Below, in pieces: positions 7,497-15,929 of a DNA stretch of 64,000 nt (its first letter is position 1; each line of letters opens with the position of its first letter). The notes beneath the pieces were generated by a model. The model had not been told where the DNA came from. It ran no database searches and was given only the letters and a program-made list of their open reading frames with translations. The DNA is from Mycolicibacterium anyangense (GTDB taxonomy: Bacteria; Actinomycetota; Actinomycetes; Mycobacteriales; Mycobacteriaceae). A program made the position numbers and the translations under genes. The stretch covers positions 4,340,001-4,404,000 of the forward strand of contig NZ_AP022620.1 of the NCBI RefSeq assembly GCF_010731855.1. The letters are read 5' to 3'.

Positions 7497-10400
7497 GTGT
7501 CGAAGAGGGGATTTGTCCGCAGCACGCGGGTGGCTGCGCCGAGTGTGCCCCCGGCCCGCGTGGTGGTGGCGCCGCCGCTGGCTCTGCCGGAACGGGAACC
7601 ACGCAACATCCTGCTGATGATCGCGTTGCCCGCCCTTCTGGTCGGCATCATCGGCACGCTCGTCGTGATGTACACCTCCGGTGTCCGTTCGTTGCAGTCC
7701 GGCTTCTTCCCCCTCATCGGACTGGTGGGGTTCGGTGCCCTGATGTTCAGCGGCCGGTTCGGCCGTGGCCGCCGGATCAGCTGGGGCGAGCAGGAGAAGC
7801 AGCGCCGGATGTACCTGCGCCAGCTCGACGAGGACCGCGACGAAGTCCAGCGCGCGGCCCAGGAGCAGCGCCGCAGCCAGCTGTTCGTGCACGGCGATCC
7901 CCAGGAGCTCGACACGATCATCGGCGGCCCGCGGATGTGGGAACGTCGTCCGGCCGATCCGGACTTCCTCGATGTCCGTCTCGGCATCGGCGTGCAGTCC
8001 ACCGCCGACTCGGCGGTGTCGCTGCAGTGGCCGGAGGTCCCGGTGGGCGAGGAGCTCGAACCGGTGACCGGACGCGCATTGCGCGACTTCATATTGGAGC
8101 AGAGCAAGATTCGCGGTATCGGCAAGGTACTGAGCTTGCGTTCCAAGCCGGGCTTCAGCTTTGTCGGTGAGGATCCCGCCGAACTCCATGCCTTCATGCG
8201 TGCGGTGCTGTGCTCGCTGGCGGTCTACCACAGCCCGAGTGACATCAAGCTGATGGTGGTCACCCGTCACCCTGAACTGTGGTCGTGGCTGGTGTGGTTG
8301 CCGCATAACCAACACGACGAGATGTTCGACGCCTGCGGCATGCGCCGGCTGGTGTTCACCTCGCCGACCGAACTCGAAGACGCGCTCGATTCGGAGCTGC
8401 ACCGCAAGGGCCGCGGGCCGTGGACCCCGCCGAGCGGTTCGAGCCCGACCACCATGCTCTCACCGATGGAGGCGGCCGCTGCCGGATCCGCGCTGGGCCC
8501 GCACTGGGTGATCGTCGACGACAACGTCGGCACCCCCGAGCAGTGGGAAGGCGTCACCGGGCAGAAGGGCATGGCCGGTATCACGGTGCTGCGCTTGGCC
8601 ACCCGGCCTGGTATCGGCGTCGGGTTCTCCGACGACGACGAACGTTTCGAATTACGTGAAGGCCGCCTGAACCACCGGAAGTCCTTCTACGCCGTTGCCG
8701 ACATGCTCGCCGAGAGCACCGCCGACCGCTATGCCCGTGCCGTGGCCCGGTGGTCGCCGATGACCGCAGGAGAGCTGTCCGAGACGGACAGCCAAGGCGG
8801 TGAGCTCTTGCGTGCCTTGGGAATCAACGATCCGCGCAAACTCGACGTCGACCGGCTGTGGGCAGAAAGCCGCGGCCGCGGCGACCCGCGGTGGGCGATG
8901 ATCCCGGTCGGCGTCAAGCCGGGCGGCGAATTGCAGCATGTGATCCTGCGCGCCAAGGACTTCGGTGGCTTTGGCTTCCACTCGGTGGTGATCGGCACGT
9001 CGGGTTCGGGTAAATCCGAGTACTTCTTGTCGCTGTGCAACGGGATCGCGCTGACCCACTCGCCGGAGACCTTCAACGTCATCTTCGTCGACATGAAGTT
9101 CGAGTCGGCGGCCCAGGACCTCGAAGGCCTGCCGCACGTCGCGGGTTCGTTGTCCAACCTGGGCAAGGACGACCGCCACCTGGCCGAACGGATGCGCAAG
9201 GCCATCGACGGCGAAATTGCCCGCAGGTATCGGCTTTTCAAGGATGCCGGGGCGCGCGATGCCAACGAATACGAAGAGATGCGGCTGGCCGGCCGGGATC
9301 TGGAGCCGGTGCCGATCCTGCTCGTCATCATCGACGAATACCTGGAGTTGTTCCACAACCATCCGGAGTGGATCGATCTGGTGATCCACATCGGTCAGGA
9401 AGGGCGCGGCTGCAACGTCTTCTTTACCCTCGGCGGTCAGCGCCTGGACCTGTCCTCGTTGAGCAAGGCCAAGAGCAACATCGCCTTCCGCGTCGCTTTG
9501 CGTGCCGAGACCGCCGAGGACTCACGCGATGTCATCGGCAGCGATGCCGCGCTGCACCTGCCGTCCAAGCAGAATGGTTACGCCCTGCTCAAGGTCGGAC
9601 CACGCGACCTGGAACAGTTCCGCTGCTTCTACGTCTCGGCGCCGTTCGTGGTGCCCAAGAAGCAGGTGGCCACCGACACGACCGTCGACGTCAGCTTCAC
9701 CCAGCCGCGACCGCTGACCTGGGAGTACCAACCGTTGTCGGTGGAGGACAGCGCAGCGCTGGAGTCGGCTGACGCGCCGGAGGAGCCCGACGAATTCGTC
9801 TATCACGCAGACGGTTTCAAGAAGAAGAAGCTGCTCGACGTGATCCGCGAGTCGCTGGTCTCCCATCCCGCCCGGGCACCGCACCAGATCTGGTTGCCTC
9901 CGCTGGAGGTCAGCGAGACCGCGGACGCGCTGGTGCAACGGTGGCGTGGCAAGCCGTGGTGGACGGATTACGGGCAGAACCCGGGACTGGTGTTCCCGGT
10001 CGGTATCGAGGATTACCCCGAAGACCATGCCCAGCGGGTGCACGTGATCGATGCGGAGATGGACAACATCATGGTGGTGGCCACCGCGCAGCGCGGTAAG
10101 TCCACGACGTTGATGACCCTGATGACGTCCGCGGCACTGATGTACCGGCCGGAGCGGGTGACGTTCTTCTGCATGGGCGCTTCGCTGTACCCGGTCGAAG
10201 AGTTGCCGCATGTGGCCGGCGTGGTCAGCCTGACCGACACCGAGGGTGTGTCGCGCACACTGGCCACCATAGAGGGGATCATCCGAGCCCGCGAGGCCTC
10301 GTTCAAGCGCTACCAGATCGACATCTCGGAGTTCCGTGAGCGGCGCTTCGGCGCGGGCGGTGGCGGCGGTACCGACCTCGAGGACAAGTTCGGTGACGTC

Positions 10401-11576
10401 TTCCTGGTGATCGACAACTTCGGTGACCTCTACGACAAGGACAACGCGATGGGCGATCGTGCGATCGCCATCGCCCGCCAGGGGCTGTCCTACGGGGTCC
10501 ACGTGGCCACCAGTGCCAGTGGTTGGCTGGTGGGGCAGAAGCAGGCCCTGCTGAACGTCGCCAACGCGAGAATTCAACTGCGACTGAGCAATCCGGACGA
10601 AACCCAGATGGGGACCGGAATGGATCATCGCCGTGCCGCCCGACAGACACTGGACCGGCCCGGCTTCGGCGTCACCCGCCTGGGCCAGGAGCTTCTGGTC
10701 GGCGTGCCGGAGATCGTCGGGCCCGATGGCGCGCGGGTGAGCACGCGCCAGATCGGTTCGATCATCGCCGCCCAGACCGGCGCCGGCAAGGTCGAGACGT
10801 TGGCTCGGCTGCCTGAGCGCATCGCGCTGCGTGAGATCGTTGCGGCCTACGCTGCGACCGCCGACAGCGACGCGCTCGACATCCCGTTCGCGATGGGGGA
10901 GAGCGCCCTGCAGTCGGTGGCGCTGCCGAGCCGCCTGGCTCCCAACCTGTTGGTCGTCGGCCGCCAGGGGTGCGGCAAGACCAGCACGCTGGCCGCGTTC
11001 GGCCAGTCGATCGCTGCACGGCTGTCGCCGGAACAGGCGCAGATCACCATCATCGACCCAAAGACCAGCCTGATCGGCAAGGTCCGGGGACCACATGTTC
11101 GCGCCTATGCCTACACCCCCGACGATATCGACGCGGTGCTGGCCGAACTGGCCGAGATGATGCGCGACCGGCTTCCTCCGTCGGGCTTGAGCCAGGAGGA
11201 ACTGCTCACCAGGTCCACCTGGACCGGGCCACAGCACTACGTGCTGATCGACGACGAGCAGGAATTGCGCACCACCGCGGCCGTCGGCAAGCCTGCTGCT
11301 ACGGCGCCGCTGTGGCCGCTGATCGAACGCAGCCGGGAGATCGGTTTGCACGTGATCGCCGCCCGGCTGCCGGGCAACTGGGCGGGTGTGTCAGCGATGA
11401 GCCCGTTCCTGCAGAAGCTCACCGGCTCGCGGGCGCCAACGTTGTTCATGGACAACGACCCGCAGACCGTCAAGGTGTTCGGCCGTACCAGCGCTCAGCA
11501 ACTTCCGCCGGGTCGCGGCCTGCTGGTGACCACGGACGGAGTGATGGAAGGAGTGCTGGTCGGAACACCGGACTGA
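7497..11576 (+). CDS. eccC2: EccC, ESX-2 FtsK/SpoIIIE-type ATPase (single polypeptide)
   Basis: The 1359-residue motor protein energises secretion and recognises Esx/PE-PPE signals. Two membrane helices (about 38-58 and 68-84) precede a DUF domain and three tandem ATPase domains. Domain 1 has a good Walker A (GTSGSGKS, about 500-507) and Walker B LLVIIDEY. Domain 2 has a divergent P-loop (ATAQRGKST, about 862) and VIDNF, where N replaces the catalytic E. Domain 3 has GRQGCGKT (about 1154) and LIDDEQE. This pattern of one active and two degenerate sites is usual for EccC. It is one chain, as in ESX-2, -3 and -5, not split as in ESX-1. GTG 7497 follows GGAGGG by 7 bases. Confidence 0.95.
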   Translation: MSKRGFVRSTRVAAPSVPPARVVVAPPLALPEREPRNILLMIALPALLVGIIGTLVVMYTSGVRSLQSGFFPLIGLVGFGALMFSGRFGRGRRISWGEQEKQRRMYLRQLDEDRDEVQRAAQEQRRSQLFVHGDPQELDTIIGGPRMWERRPADPDFLDVRLGIGVQSTADSAVSLQWPEVPVGEELEPVTGRALRDFILEQSKIRGIGKVLSLRSKPGFSFVGEDPAELHAFMRAVLCSLAVYHSPSDIKLMVVTRHPELWSWLVWLPHNQHDEMFDACGMRRLVFTSPTELEDALDSELHRKGRGPWTPPSGSSPTTMLSPMEAAAAGSALGPHWVIVDDNVGTPEQWEGVTGQKGMAGITVLRLATRPGIGVGFSDDDERFELREGRLNHRKSFYAVADMLAESTADRYARAVARWSPMTAGELSETDSQGGELLRALGINDPRKLDVDRLWAESRGRGDPRWAMIPVGVKPGGELQHVILRAKDFGGFGFHSVVIGTSGSGKSEYFLSLCNGIALTHSPETFNVIFVDMKFESAAQDLEGLPHVAGSLSNLGKDDRHLAERMRKAIDGEIARRYRLFKDAGARDANEYEEMRLAGRDLEPVPILLVIIDEYLELFHNHPEWIDLVIHIGQEGRGCNVFFTLGGQRLDLSSLSKAKSNIAFRVALRAETAEDSRDVIGSDAALHLPSKQNGYALLKVGPRDLEQFRCFYVSAPFVVPKKQVATDTTVDVSFTQPRPLTWEYQPLSVEDSAALESADAPEEPDEFVYHADGFKKKKLLDVIRESLVSHPARAPHQIWLPPLEVSETADALVQRWRGKPWWTDYGQNPGLVFPVGIEDYPEDHAQRVHVIDAEMDNIMVVATAQRGKSTTLMTLMTSAALMYRPERVTFFCMGASLYPVEELPHVAGVVSLTDTEGVSRTLATIEGIIRAREASFKRYQIDISEFRERRFGAGGGGGTDLEDKFGDVFLVIDNFGDLYDKDNAMGDRAIAIARQGLSYGVHVATSASGWLVGQKQALLNVANARIQLRLSNPDETQMGTGMDHRRAARQTLDRPGFGVTRLGQELLVGVPEIVGPDGARVSTRQIGSIIAAQTGAGKVETLARLPERIALREIVAAYAATADSDALDIPFAMGESALQSVALPSRLAPNLLVVGRQGCGKTSTLAAFGQSIAARLSPEQAQITIIDPKTSLIGKVRGPHVRAYAYTPDDIDAVLAELAEMMRDRLPPSGLSQEELLTRSTWTGPQHYVLIDDEQELRTTAAVGKPAATAPLWPLIERSREIGLHVIAARLPGNWAGVSAMSPFLQKLTGSRAPTLFMDNDPQTVKVFGRTSAQQLPPGRGLLVTTDGVMEGVLVGTPD

Positions 11577-11616
11577 ATGACATCCGCGTGTTAGCTGTGA
11601 GACCTGTGAGCATAAG

Positions 11617-11646
11617 TCGACATAGGCCGCCAGCACACTCTACAAT
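11617..11646 (+). promoter_or_regulatory. Internal SigA-type promoter before the PE/PPE/esx genes
   Basis: TCGACA (11617-11622, one mismatch to TTGACA) and TACAAT (11641-11646, one mismatch to TATAAT) are separated by 18 bases in the 117-base gap after eccC2. The predicted start near 11653 gives a leader of about 40 bases ending in the strong ribosome binding site GGAGGAG before the PE gene. It would let the secreted substrates be made in excess over the membrane machinery. Confidence 0.6.
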
Positions 11647-11693
11647 ACGAGGATATTGCAGGTGCGCCCTGTAATTACCAGGAGGAGAGCAAC

Positions 11694-11993
11694 ATGGTCA
11701 TGAACGTCAACTCCGCCGTAGTCGGCACGTCGGCGGCCACCGAGACGGGTATCAGCGCCGAAATGGGCTCCGCCACCTCGGCAGCCTCGGAGGCACTGGT
11801 CGGTGTGATGCCGATGGGAGCCGACCTGGATTCCGTGCAGTTCGCCGCGGCGCTCAATGCCGCGGGCGCGTCCTACATCGGCACCGCCAGCGAGCACCTG
11901 GCCAACCGCGGGATGTTTGCCGGTTCACAGAATCTTGCGGCAGCCACCTACGACGCGACTGATGTCCTCAACAATAGTCTGCTGGGGGGGTAG
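11694..11993 (+). CDS. PE-family protein, ESX-2 (PE36 position)
   Basis: The 99-residue helical-hairpin protein precedes a PPE gene by 8 bases, the usual PE/PPE pair that is secreted as a heterodimer. The literal Pro-Glu near residue 8 is missing. The C-terminal YDATD fits the general type VII export signal YxxxD/E. GGAGGAG lies just upstream of the ATG; a second in-frame ATG is two codons later. The position is that of PE36 (Rv3893c) in M. tuberculosis ESX-2, which is shorter. Confidence 0.85.
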   Translation: MVMNVNSAVVGTSAATETGISAEMGSATSAASEALVGVMPMGADLDSVQFAAALNAAGASYIGTASEHLANRGMFAGSQNLAAATYDATDVLNNSLLGG

Positions 11994-12001
11994 GCGACAC
12001 G

Positions 12002-13237
12002 ATGGCAGACGCCTGGCCGACATTTTCGCCTGAAACCAACTACCTGCGGCTCGTCGGGCCGGGGGCGGCTGGCACGTCGACGACCATGGCCAACGGTGCG
12101 GCGTGGCAGGCCCTGATGGTCAGCCATGAACTGTCGTTTTCGCTGTCCCAGCTGAATACGGCGGTGACGGCGCTGAACTTCGAGGGCGTTGGCGGTACGA
12201 GTTCCATGAGTGCGGTTACGGGTCTCAATACCGCGCTGCAGCTGTTGGCCGGTTGGGTGCAGGAGAAGCCGCCGATCGCGGCCAGTGCGGTCGCGGCTTA
12301 CGAGACCGCGGTCTCGTCGATGATCCCGGCCGAGGTGTCGATCGCCAATCGCACCGAGCAGGCCGCCGACGTCGCGGCGAACCCGGCCGTCCTTGGTGCG
12401 CTGACCCCGGCCATCGTGGCGCTGGACACCGAGTACTTCGGCGAGCACTGGCCGCACAATGCCGGCGCCGGTGCGACCTACGGCGCCGCGTTGGCCGCGC
12501 TGGTGGCGGCGCTGGCCGTCCCGCCGCCGCTTGCACCGCTGGGAGCATCACCCGCCGCGCCGGCCACGGCAGCGGCCGCAGTAGCCCAAGCCGCCGGAAC
12601 CACCGGTATGCAGGCCGCAACGCAGGGCACCGGGCAGGTCACCCAGATGGCCGGCCAGACGGCCGCTGCACCGGCTTCGGCTGCTGGCGACATGGGTCAG
12701 ATGAGCTCGATGATGATGCAACCCATGCAGGCCGCGATGGGTGCCATGCAGCCGCTGATGGGCATGTTCCAGGCCCCGATGCAGGCCTTCCAGGGACTCT
12801 CGAGCCTGCCGCAGTCGATGATGGGTTCCCTCGGCGGCATGTTCAACGGGATGAAGGCCGGAGACGCGGCGATGCCGGCCGCCGAACTCGTCAAAGCGGG
12901 CGCGCCAAGCTTCGGGGGCGGAGCCGGCGGCGCCGCAGGTGGTGGCGGTGGTGGTGGCGGCGGGTTCCCCGGTGCCGGACTCACCAGCTACACCCGGCCG
13001 ACCAGCAGCTTTGCCCCCGAGAATGCCGGCAGGCCCACGTCACTCAAGACCGGGTTGCTCAGCTCCGCAGAACTGCGCGGACCCACCTCAGCGGGCATGG
13101 GCGGCTCGGCAATGCCGATGTCACCGGCCCACGCCGGCATGCTCGGCCACGGCAAGGGCGAAGACAGCAAAGAGGAAGTGGGCCGCGCCCGCATAGTCCT
13201 GGAACGGGACGATCAACGTGATTCGCGGTATAGCTAA
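12002..13237 (+). CDS. PPE-family protein, ESX-2 (PPE69 position)
   Basis: The 411-residue protein has a helical PPE-like N-terminal domain of about 175 residues (WPTFSPETNYLRLVGPG start; the exact Pro-Pro-Glu is absent). A low-complexity Ala/Met/Gln/Gly-rich region follows, with a poly-Gly stretch near residue 318. The charged tail ends in RIVLERDDQRDSRYS. It should pair with the PE protein just upstream and be recognised at its helical tip by EspG2 encoded downstream. The position equals PPE69 (Rv3892c). The following 138 bases hold only a 28-codon ORF (13286-13372) that I do not call. Confidence 0.85.
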   Translation: MADAWPTFSPETNYLRLVGPGAAGTSTTMANGAAWQALMVSHELSFSLSQLNTAVTALNFEGVGGTSSMSAVTGLNTALQLLAGWVQEKPPIAASAVAAYETAVSSMIPAEVSIANRTEQAADVAANPAVLGALTPAIVALDTEYFGEHWPHNAGAGATYGAALAALVAALAVPPPLAPLGASPAAPATAAAAVAQAAGTTGMQAATQGTGQVTQMAGQTAAAPASAAGDMGQMSSMMMQPMQAAMGAMQPLMGMFQAPMQAFQGLSSLPQSMMGSLGGMFNGMKAGDAAMPAAELVKAGAPSFGGGAGGAAGGGGGGGGGFPGAGLTSYTRPTSSFAPENAGRPTSLKTGLLSSAELRGPTSAGMGGSAMPMSPAHAGMLGHGKGEDSKEEVGRARIVLERDDQRDSRYS

Positions 13238-13375
13238 TGAACTGGGTCAAGGGGGTGCGACCGTCATCGTTTGCCAGAGGGTGAAGTGACAGCCGTTCGC
13301 CAGCGCTCGATACTCATCCACATCCCCGCCAGGGGTCCGATCATCAGCAAAACGTCACCGAAAGGGAACTAGACC

Positions 13376-13681
13376 ATGACACTCGTCGTCACACCGGAGG
13401 TGCTGCGCAGCACCCAGCAGGCCATCGAGTCCGCACTCGAGCACGCCACCGCCATCGCCAATGGCTATCTGTCCAGCCACGAGGGCATCGGCTCGGCGGT
13501 CTGGGGAGGGCAGGCGCAGCTGGCGTCGGTCAATACCGCCGCCCAGATCAACCACGACCTCCAGCAGACCATCACCGGCGGCACCCGGCTGGCCCACGGC
13601 CTGAGCCAGGCCGCCTCGATGATGGAGCAGCACGAGGCCGACGCCGCTCACAGCCTCACCAGCTTCGCCGCCAACGCCTGA
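13376..13681 (+). CDS. esxD: EsxD-like WXG100 protein
   Basis: The 101-residue two-helix protein has the WXG turn as VWGGQ at about residues 42-46. It should form a heterodimer with the EsxC-like protein encoded next and be exported by ESX-2. A GAAAGGGAA ribosome binding site precedes the ATG. The order (this gene before the FFQG-type partner) matches esxD-esxC of M. tuberculosis. Its C-terminus has no obvious YxxxD motif, so export probably depends on a partner. Confidence 0.88.
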   Translation: MTLVVTPEVLRSTQQAIESALEHATAIANGYLSSHEGIGSAVWGGQAQLASVNTAAQINHDLQQTITGGTRLAHGLSQAASMMEQHEADAAHSLTSFAANA

Positions 13682-13712
13682 CCCCCAGACCTCTCACGGA
13701 AGGACATCTCCC

Positions 13713-14000
13713 ATGTCGGACAACATCACTTATAACCACGGCGGCGTCGCTGACTTCGCCTCCGAGGTCGGATCCCGCTCGGCTCAGCTGATGGAGATTC
13801 ACGACGATATCCAGCAGCGCACCAATGCGATTGCCGATTTCTTCCAGGGCAGCGCGGCGACCTCGTTCCACGAGGCGCAGATGCAGATGCTGCAGGGCCT
13901 GCAGGGCCTCATCGAGACCATGAACCAGCACGGCTCGACCATCAGCAGCGTGAACGACAGCGCCCATCAGACCGACCTCATGATGGGCAACCTCTTCTAA
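13713..14000 (+). CDS. esxC: EsxC-like WXG100 protein with FFQG turn
   Basis: The 95-residue protein begins MSDNITYN and has the turn DFFQG in place of W-x-G, as I recall for M. tuberculosis EsxC (Rv3890c, FFAG); LQGLIET and the C-terminal GNLF also match. It is the partner of the EsxD-like protein upstream, 31 bases away, with GGAAGGAC as ribosome binding site. The N-terminal match identifies the locus as ESX-2 rather than another ESX system. Confidence 0.92.
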   Translation: MSDNITYNHGGVADFASEVGSRSAQLMEIHDDIQQRTNAIADFFQGSAATSFHEAQMQMLQGLQGLIETMNQHGSTISSVNDSAHQTDLMMGNLF

Positions 14001-14067
14001 CCGGACAACTGTCAGCCGGTGGGGGCGCACGCTCGGTGCGCCCCTGCTGTCTGCGTTGGGGAAAGCT

Positions 14068-14901
14068 ATGTTGACGACGACAGTGGACGGCCTGTGGGTG
14101 CTGCAGGTGCTATCCGGTATCGAGGTGCTGGCACCCGAACTCGGCCTGCGGCCGCACCTGCCCAGCGTCGAGACCGAACAGATGGCGCTGGCCCACCCGG
14201 TCGCCGACGAACTGCGGGCTGCCGGTGTGATCACCGATGCCGGCGGGGTGGACGATGCGGTGCTGGAGTGGCTCACCGTGCTCTCCCGCCGTGACGTCGC
14301 CCTGCTCGTCTACGCCCAGACGCCCGCCCACGAGACCGAACCGGAGCGGGTGCTGCTCGCCCGTTTCGCCCAGTGGTGGGTCGTGCTGGAGCGCACCGGC
14401 ATCCTGGTGCGCCTCAGCAGTGCCGGCACCGCGACCTCCGAGGAGTCGGCCGGCGTGCTGATCAACTCCCAGATCGAGCAGCTGTGCGGCGAGCTCAAGC
14501 CCGCATCGCTGCGGCCCGTCACACTGGACACCGCGGAACTGCTTGCATCCGTGCATGATCGGGCCAGTTTGCGCGCCTATTTGATGGACAAGCGGCTCGA
14601 CAGCGATCAGATCTCCACCTTGACCCTGGCCGCGGACACCGACCGTTCGGCGCAGGCTTCGGTGGTTGCCATTCAGGCCGGCGCGTCCGACGGTCCGGCC
14701 CGCTCCCACATCGAGCAGGGCGCCGTCACCATCATCGACACCCCGCAGGGCCGGTTGGTGTCCGAGCATGTCAGCCGCGGCGGTCAGTCGTGGATGATCG
14801 TCAGCCCCGGCTCAGCGGGCAACATCGCCACAGCGGTGCAGAAAATGGTCCGTCGGCTGCCGGCCGAGGACGAGTGGTACTCCCACAGAAAGGTTGTCTA
14901 G
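14068..14901 (+). CDS. espG2: EspG2, PE-PPE-specific cytosolic chaperone
   Basis: The 277-residue soluble protein has the EspG-type start TTTVDGLWVLQVLSGIEVLAPELGL and the late segment GRLVSEHVSRGG. EspG proteins bind the helical tip of PPE partners in the cytosol and keep them soluble before secretion. The ATG at 14068 has GGGGAAA upstream; a TTG four codons earlier is less likely. Its stop overlaps the next GTG (TAGTG), so the two are coupled. The order esxC-espG2-ATPase is as in M. tuberculosis Rv3890c-Rv3888c. Confidence 0.9.
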   Translation: MLTTTVDGLWVLQVLSGIEVLAPELGLRPHLPSVETEQMALAHPVADELRAAGVITDAGGVDDAVLEWLTVLSRRDVALLVYAQTPAHETEPERVLLARFAQWWVVLERTGILVRLSSAGTATSEESAGVLINSQIEQLCGELKPASLRPVTLDTAELLASVHDRASLRAYLMDKRLDSDQISTLTLAADTDRSAQASVVAIQAGASDGPARSHIEQGAVTIIDTPQGRLVSEHVSRGGQSWMIVSPGSAGNIATAVQKMVRRLPAEDEWYSHRKVV

Positions 14902-15929
14902 TGACGAATCCCTGGAATGAGCCGGGGCATTCCGCTGACCCCCGCGAACCGCAGCGCCGGGATCCCTTCGGCGGCCAGCACCGTCAGCAGGATTCGGTAT
15001 CCGGGACCCTGCGGATCTCCGACATGGTGGCACCGCGCAAGATCCCGCCCGGTTCGGGCTGGCGAAAGTTCTTGTACACCATCTCGTTCAAGACGATCAA
15101 CCTCGGTGAATCACCGGCCGAGCGGCACTACCGCGAGCTTCGGGAGCGCATCCGCCGACACATCCGCAAGCAGTATGTGATCGGGTTCGTCTCCGGCAAG
15201 GGCGGTGTCGGCAAGACCACGATGACCGCGAGTGTCGGTGCGATCTTCCGCGAATGCCGCCCCGAGAACGTGGTGGCCATCGACGCCGCGCCCGGATTCG
15301 GCACGTTGGCAGGCCGCATCGACGAGGCGCCCCCCGGCGACTACTCGGCAGTGCTCAACGACACCGACGTACAGGGCTATGCCGACATCCGGGAACACCT
15401 GGGGCAGAACCAGATCGGCCTGGACGTGTTGGCTGGAAACCGAGTGTCGGATCAGCCTCGGCCGCTGGTGCCGGCCATGTTCACCGGTGTGCTGTCCCGG
15501 CTGCGCAGGACGCACAACGTGATCCTCGTCGACACCTCCGATGACCTCGAACACCCGGTGATGAAGGCGGTCTTCGACGCCTGCGACACCCTGGTGTTCG
15601 TCTCCGGTCTCACCGCTGACACCTCGCTGCCGGTCACCCGCGCGATTGACCTGTTGCGGTCGATGGGTTACCACGAGTTGGTGTCACGCAGCATGGTGAT
15701 CCTCAACGACAGCCGCAACAACTACGACAAGGACGCCCGGGCCTACCTCACCGAGCGATTCGGCCAGTCCGGTGCCACCGTCGAATTCATGCCCTATGAC
15801 GCGCATCTGGCCAAGGGCGGCATCATCGACACCCAGCACGAACTGCAGAAGAACACCCGGCTGCGGCTCTTCGAGATCACCGCGGCCCTGGCCGACAAGT
15901 ACATTCCGGACGCCGACAGGCCCCGCTGA
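14901..15929 (+). CDS. MinD/ParA-type ATPase, Rv3888c-like
   Basis: The 342-residue protein carries the deviant Walker A KGGVGKTT at residues 100-107, the switch segment VVAIDAAPGFGTL and ILVDTSDDLEHPVM. That is the MinD/ParA/SIMIBI fold. Length and place match Rv3888c (341 residues) of ESX-2. A basic linker of about 95 residues precedes the ATPase domain. EspI of ESX-1 is a related ESX-linked ATPase that tunes secretion to ATP level; a similar role here is inference. The stop overlaps the ATG of eccD2 by one base. Confidence 0.88.
   Translation: MTNPWNEPGHSADPREPQRRDPFGGQHRQQDSVSGTLRISDMVAPRKIPPGSGWRKFLYTISFKTINLGESPAERHYRELRERIRRHIRKQYVIGFVSGKGGVGKTTMTASVGAIFRECRPENVVAIDAAPGFGTLAGRIDEAPPGDYSAVLNDTDVQGYADIREHLGQNQIGLDVLAGNRVSDQPRPLVPAMFTGVLSRLRRTHNVILVDTSDDLEHPVMKAVFDACDTLVFVSGLTADTSLPVTRAIDLLRSMGYHELVSRSMVILNDSRNNYDKDARAYLTERFGQSGATVEFMPYDAHLAKGGIIDTQHELQKNTRLRLFEITAALADKYIPDADRPR

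Noticed and set aside
9522..11351. Minus-strand open frame of 609 codons opposite eccC2
   Set aside because: Shadow of eccC2 codon bias; no ribosome binding site or recognisable domain.
13286..13372. 28-codon GTG ORF ending just before esxD
   Set aside because: Weak evidence. It might couple translation to esxD, but nothing beyond an AGAGGG upstream supports it.
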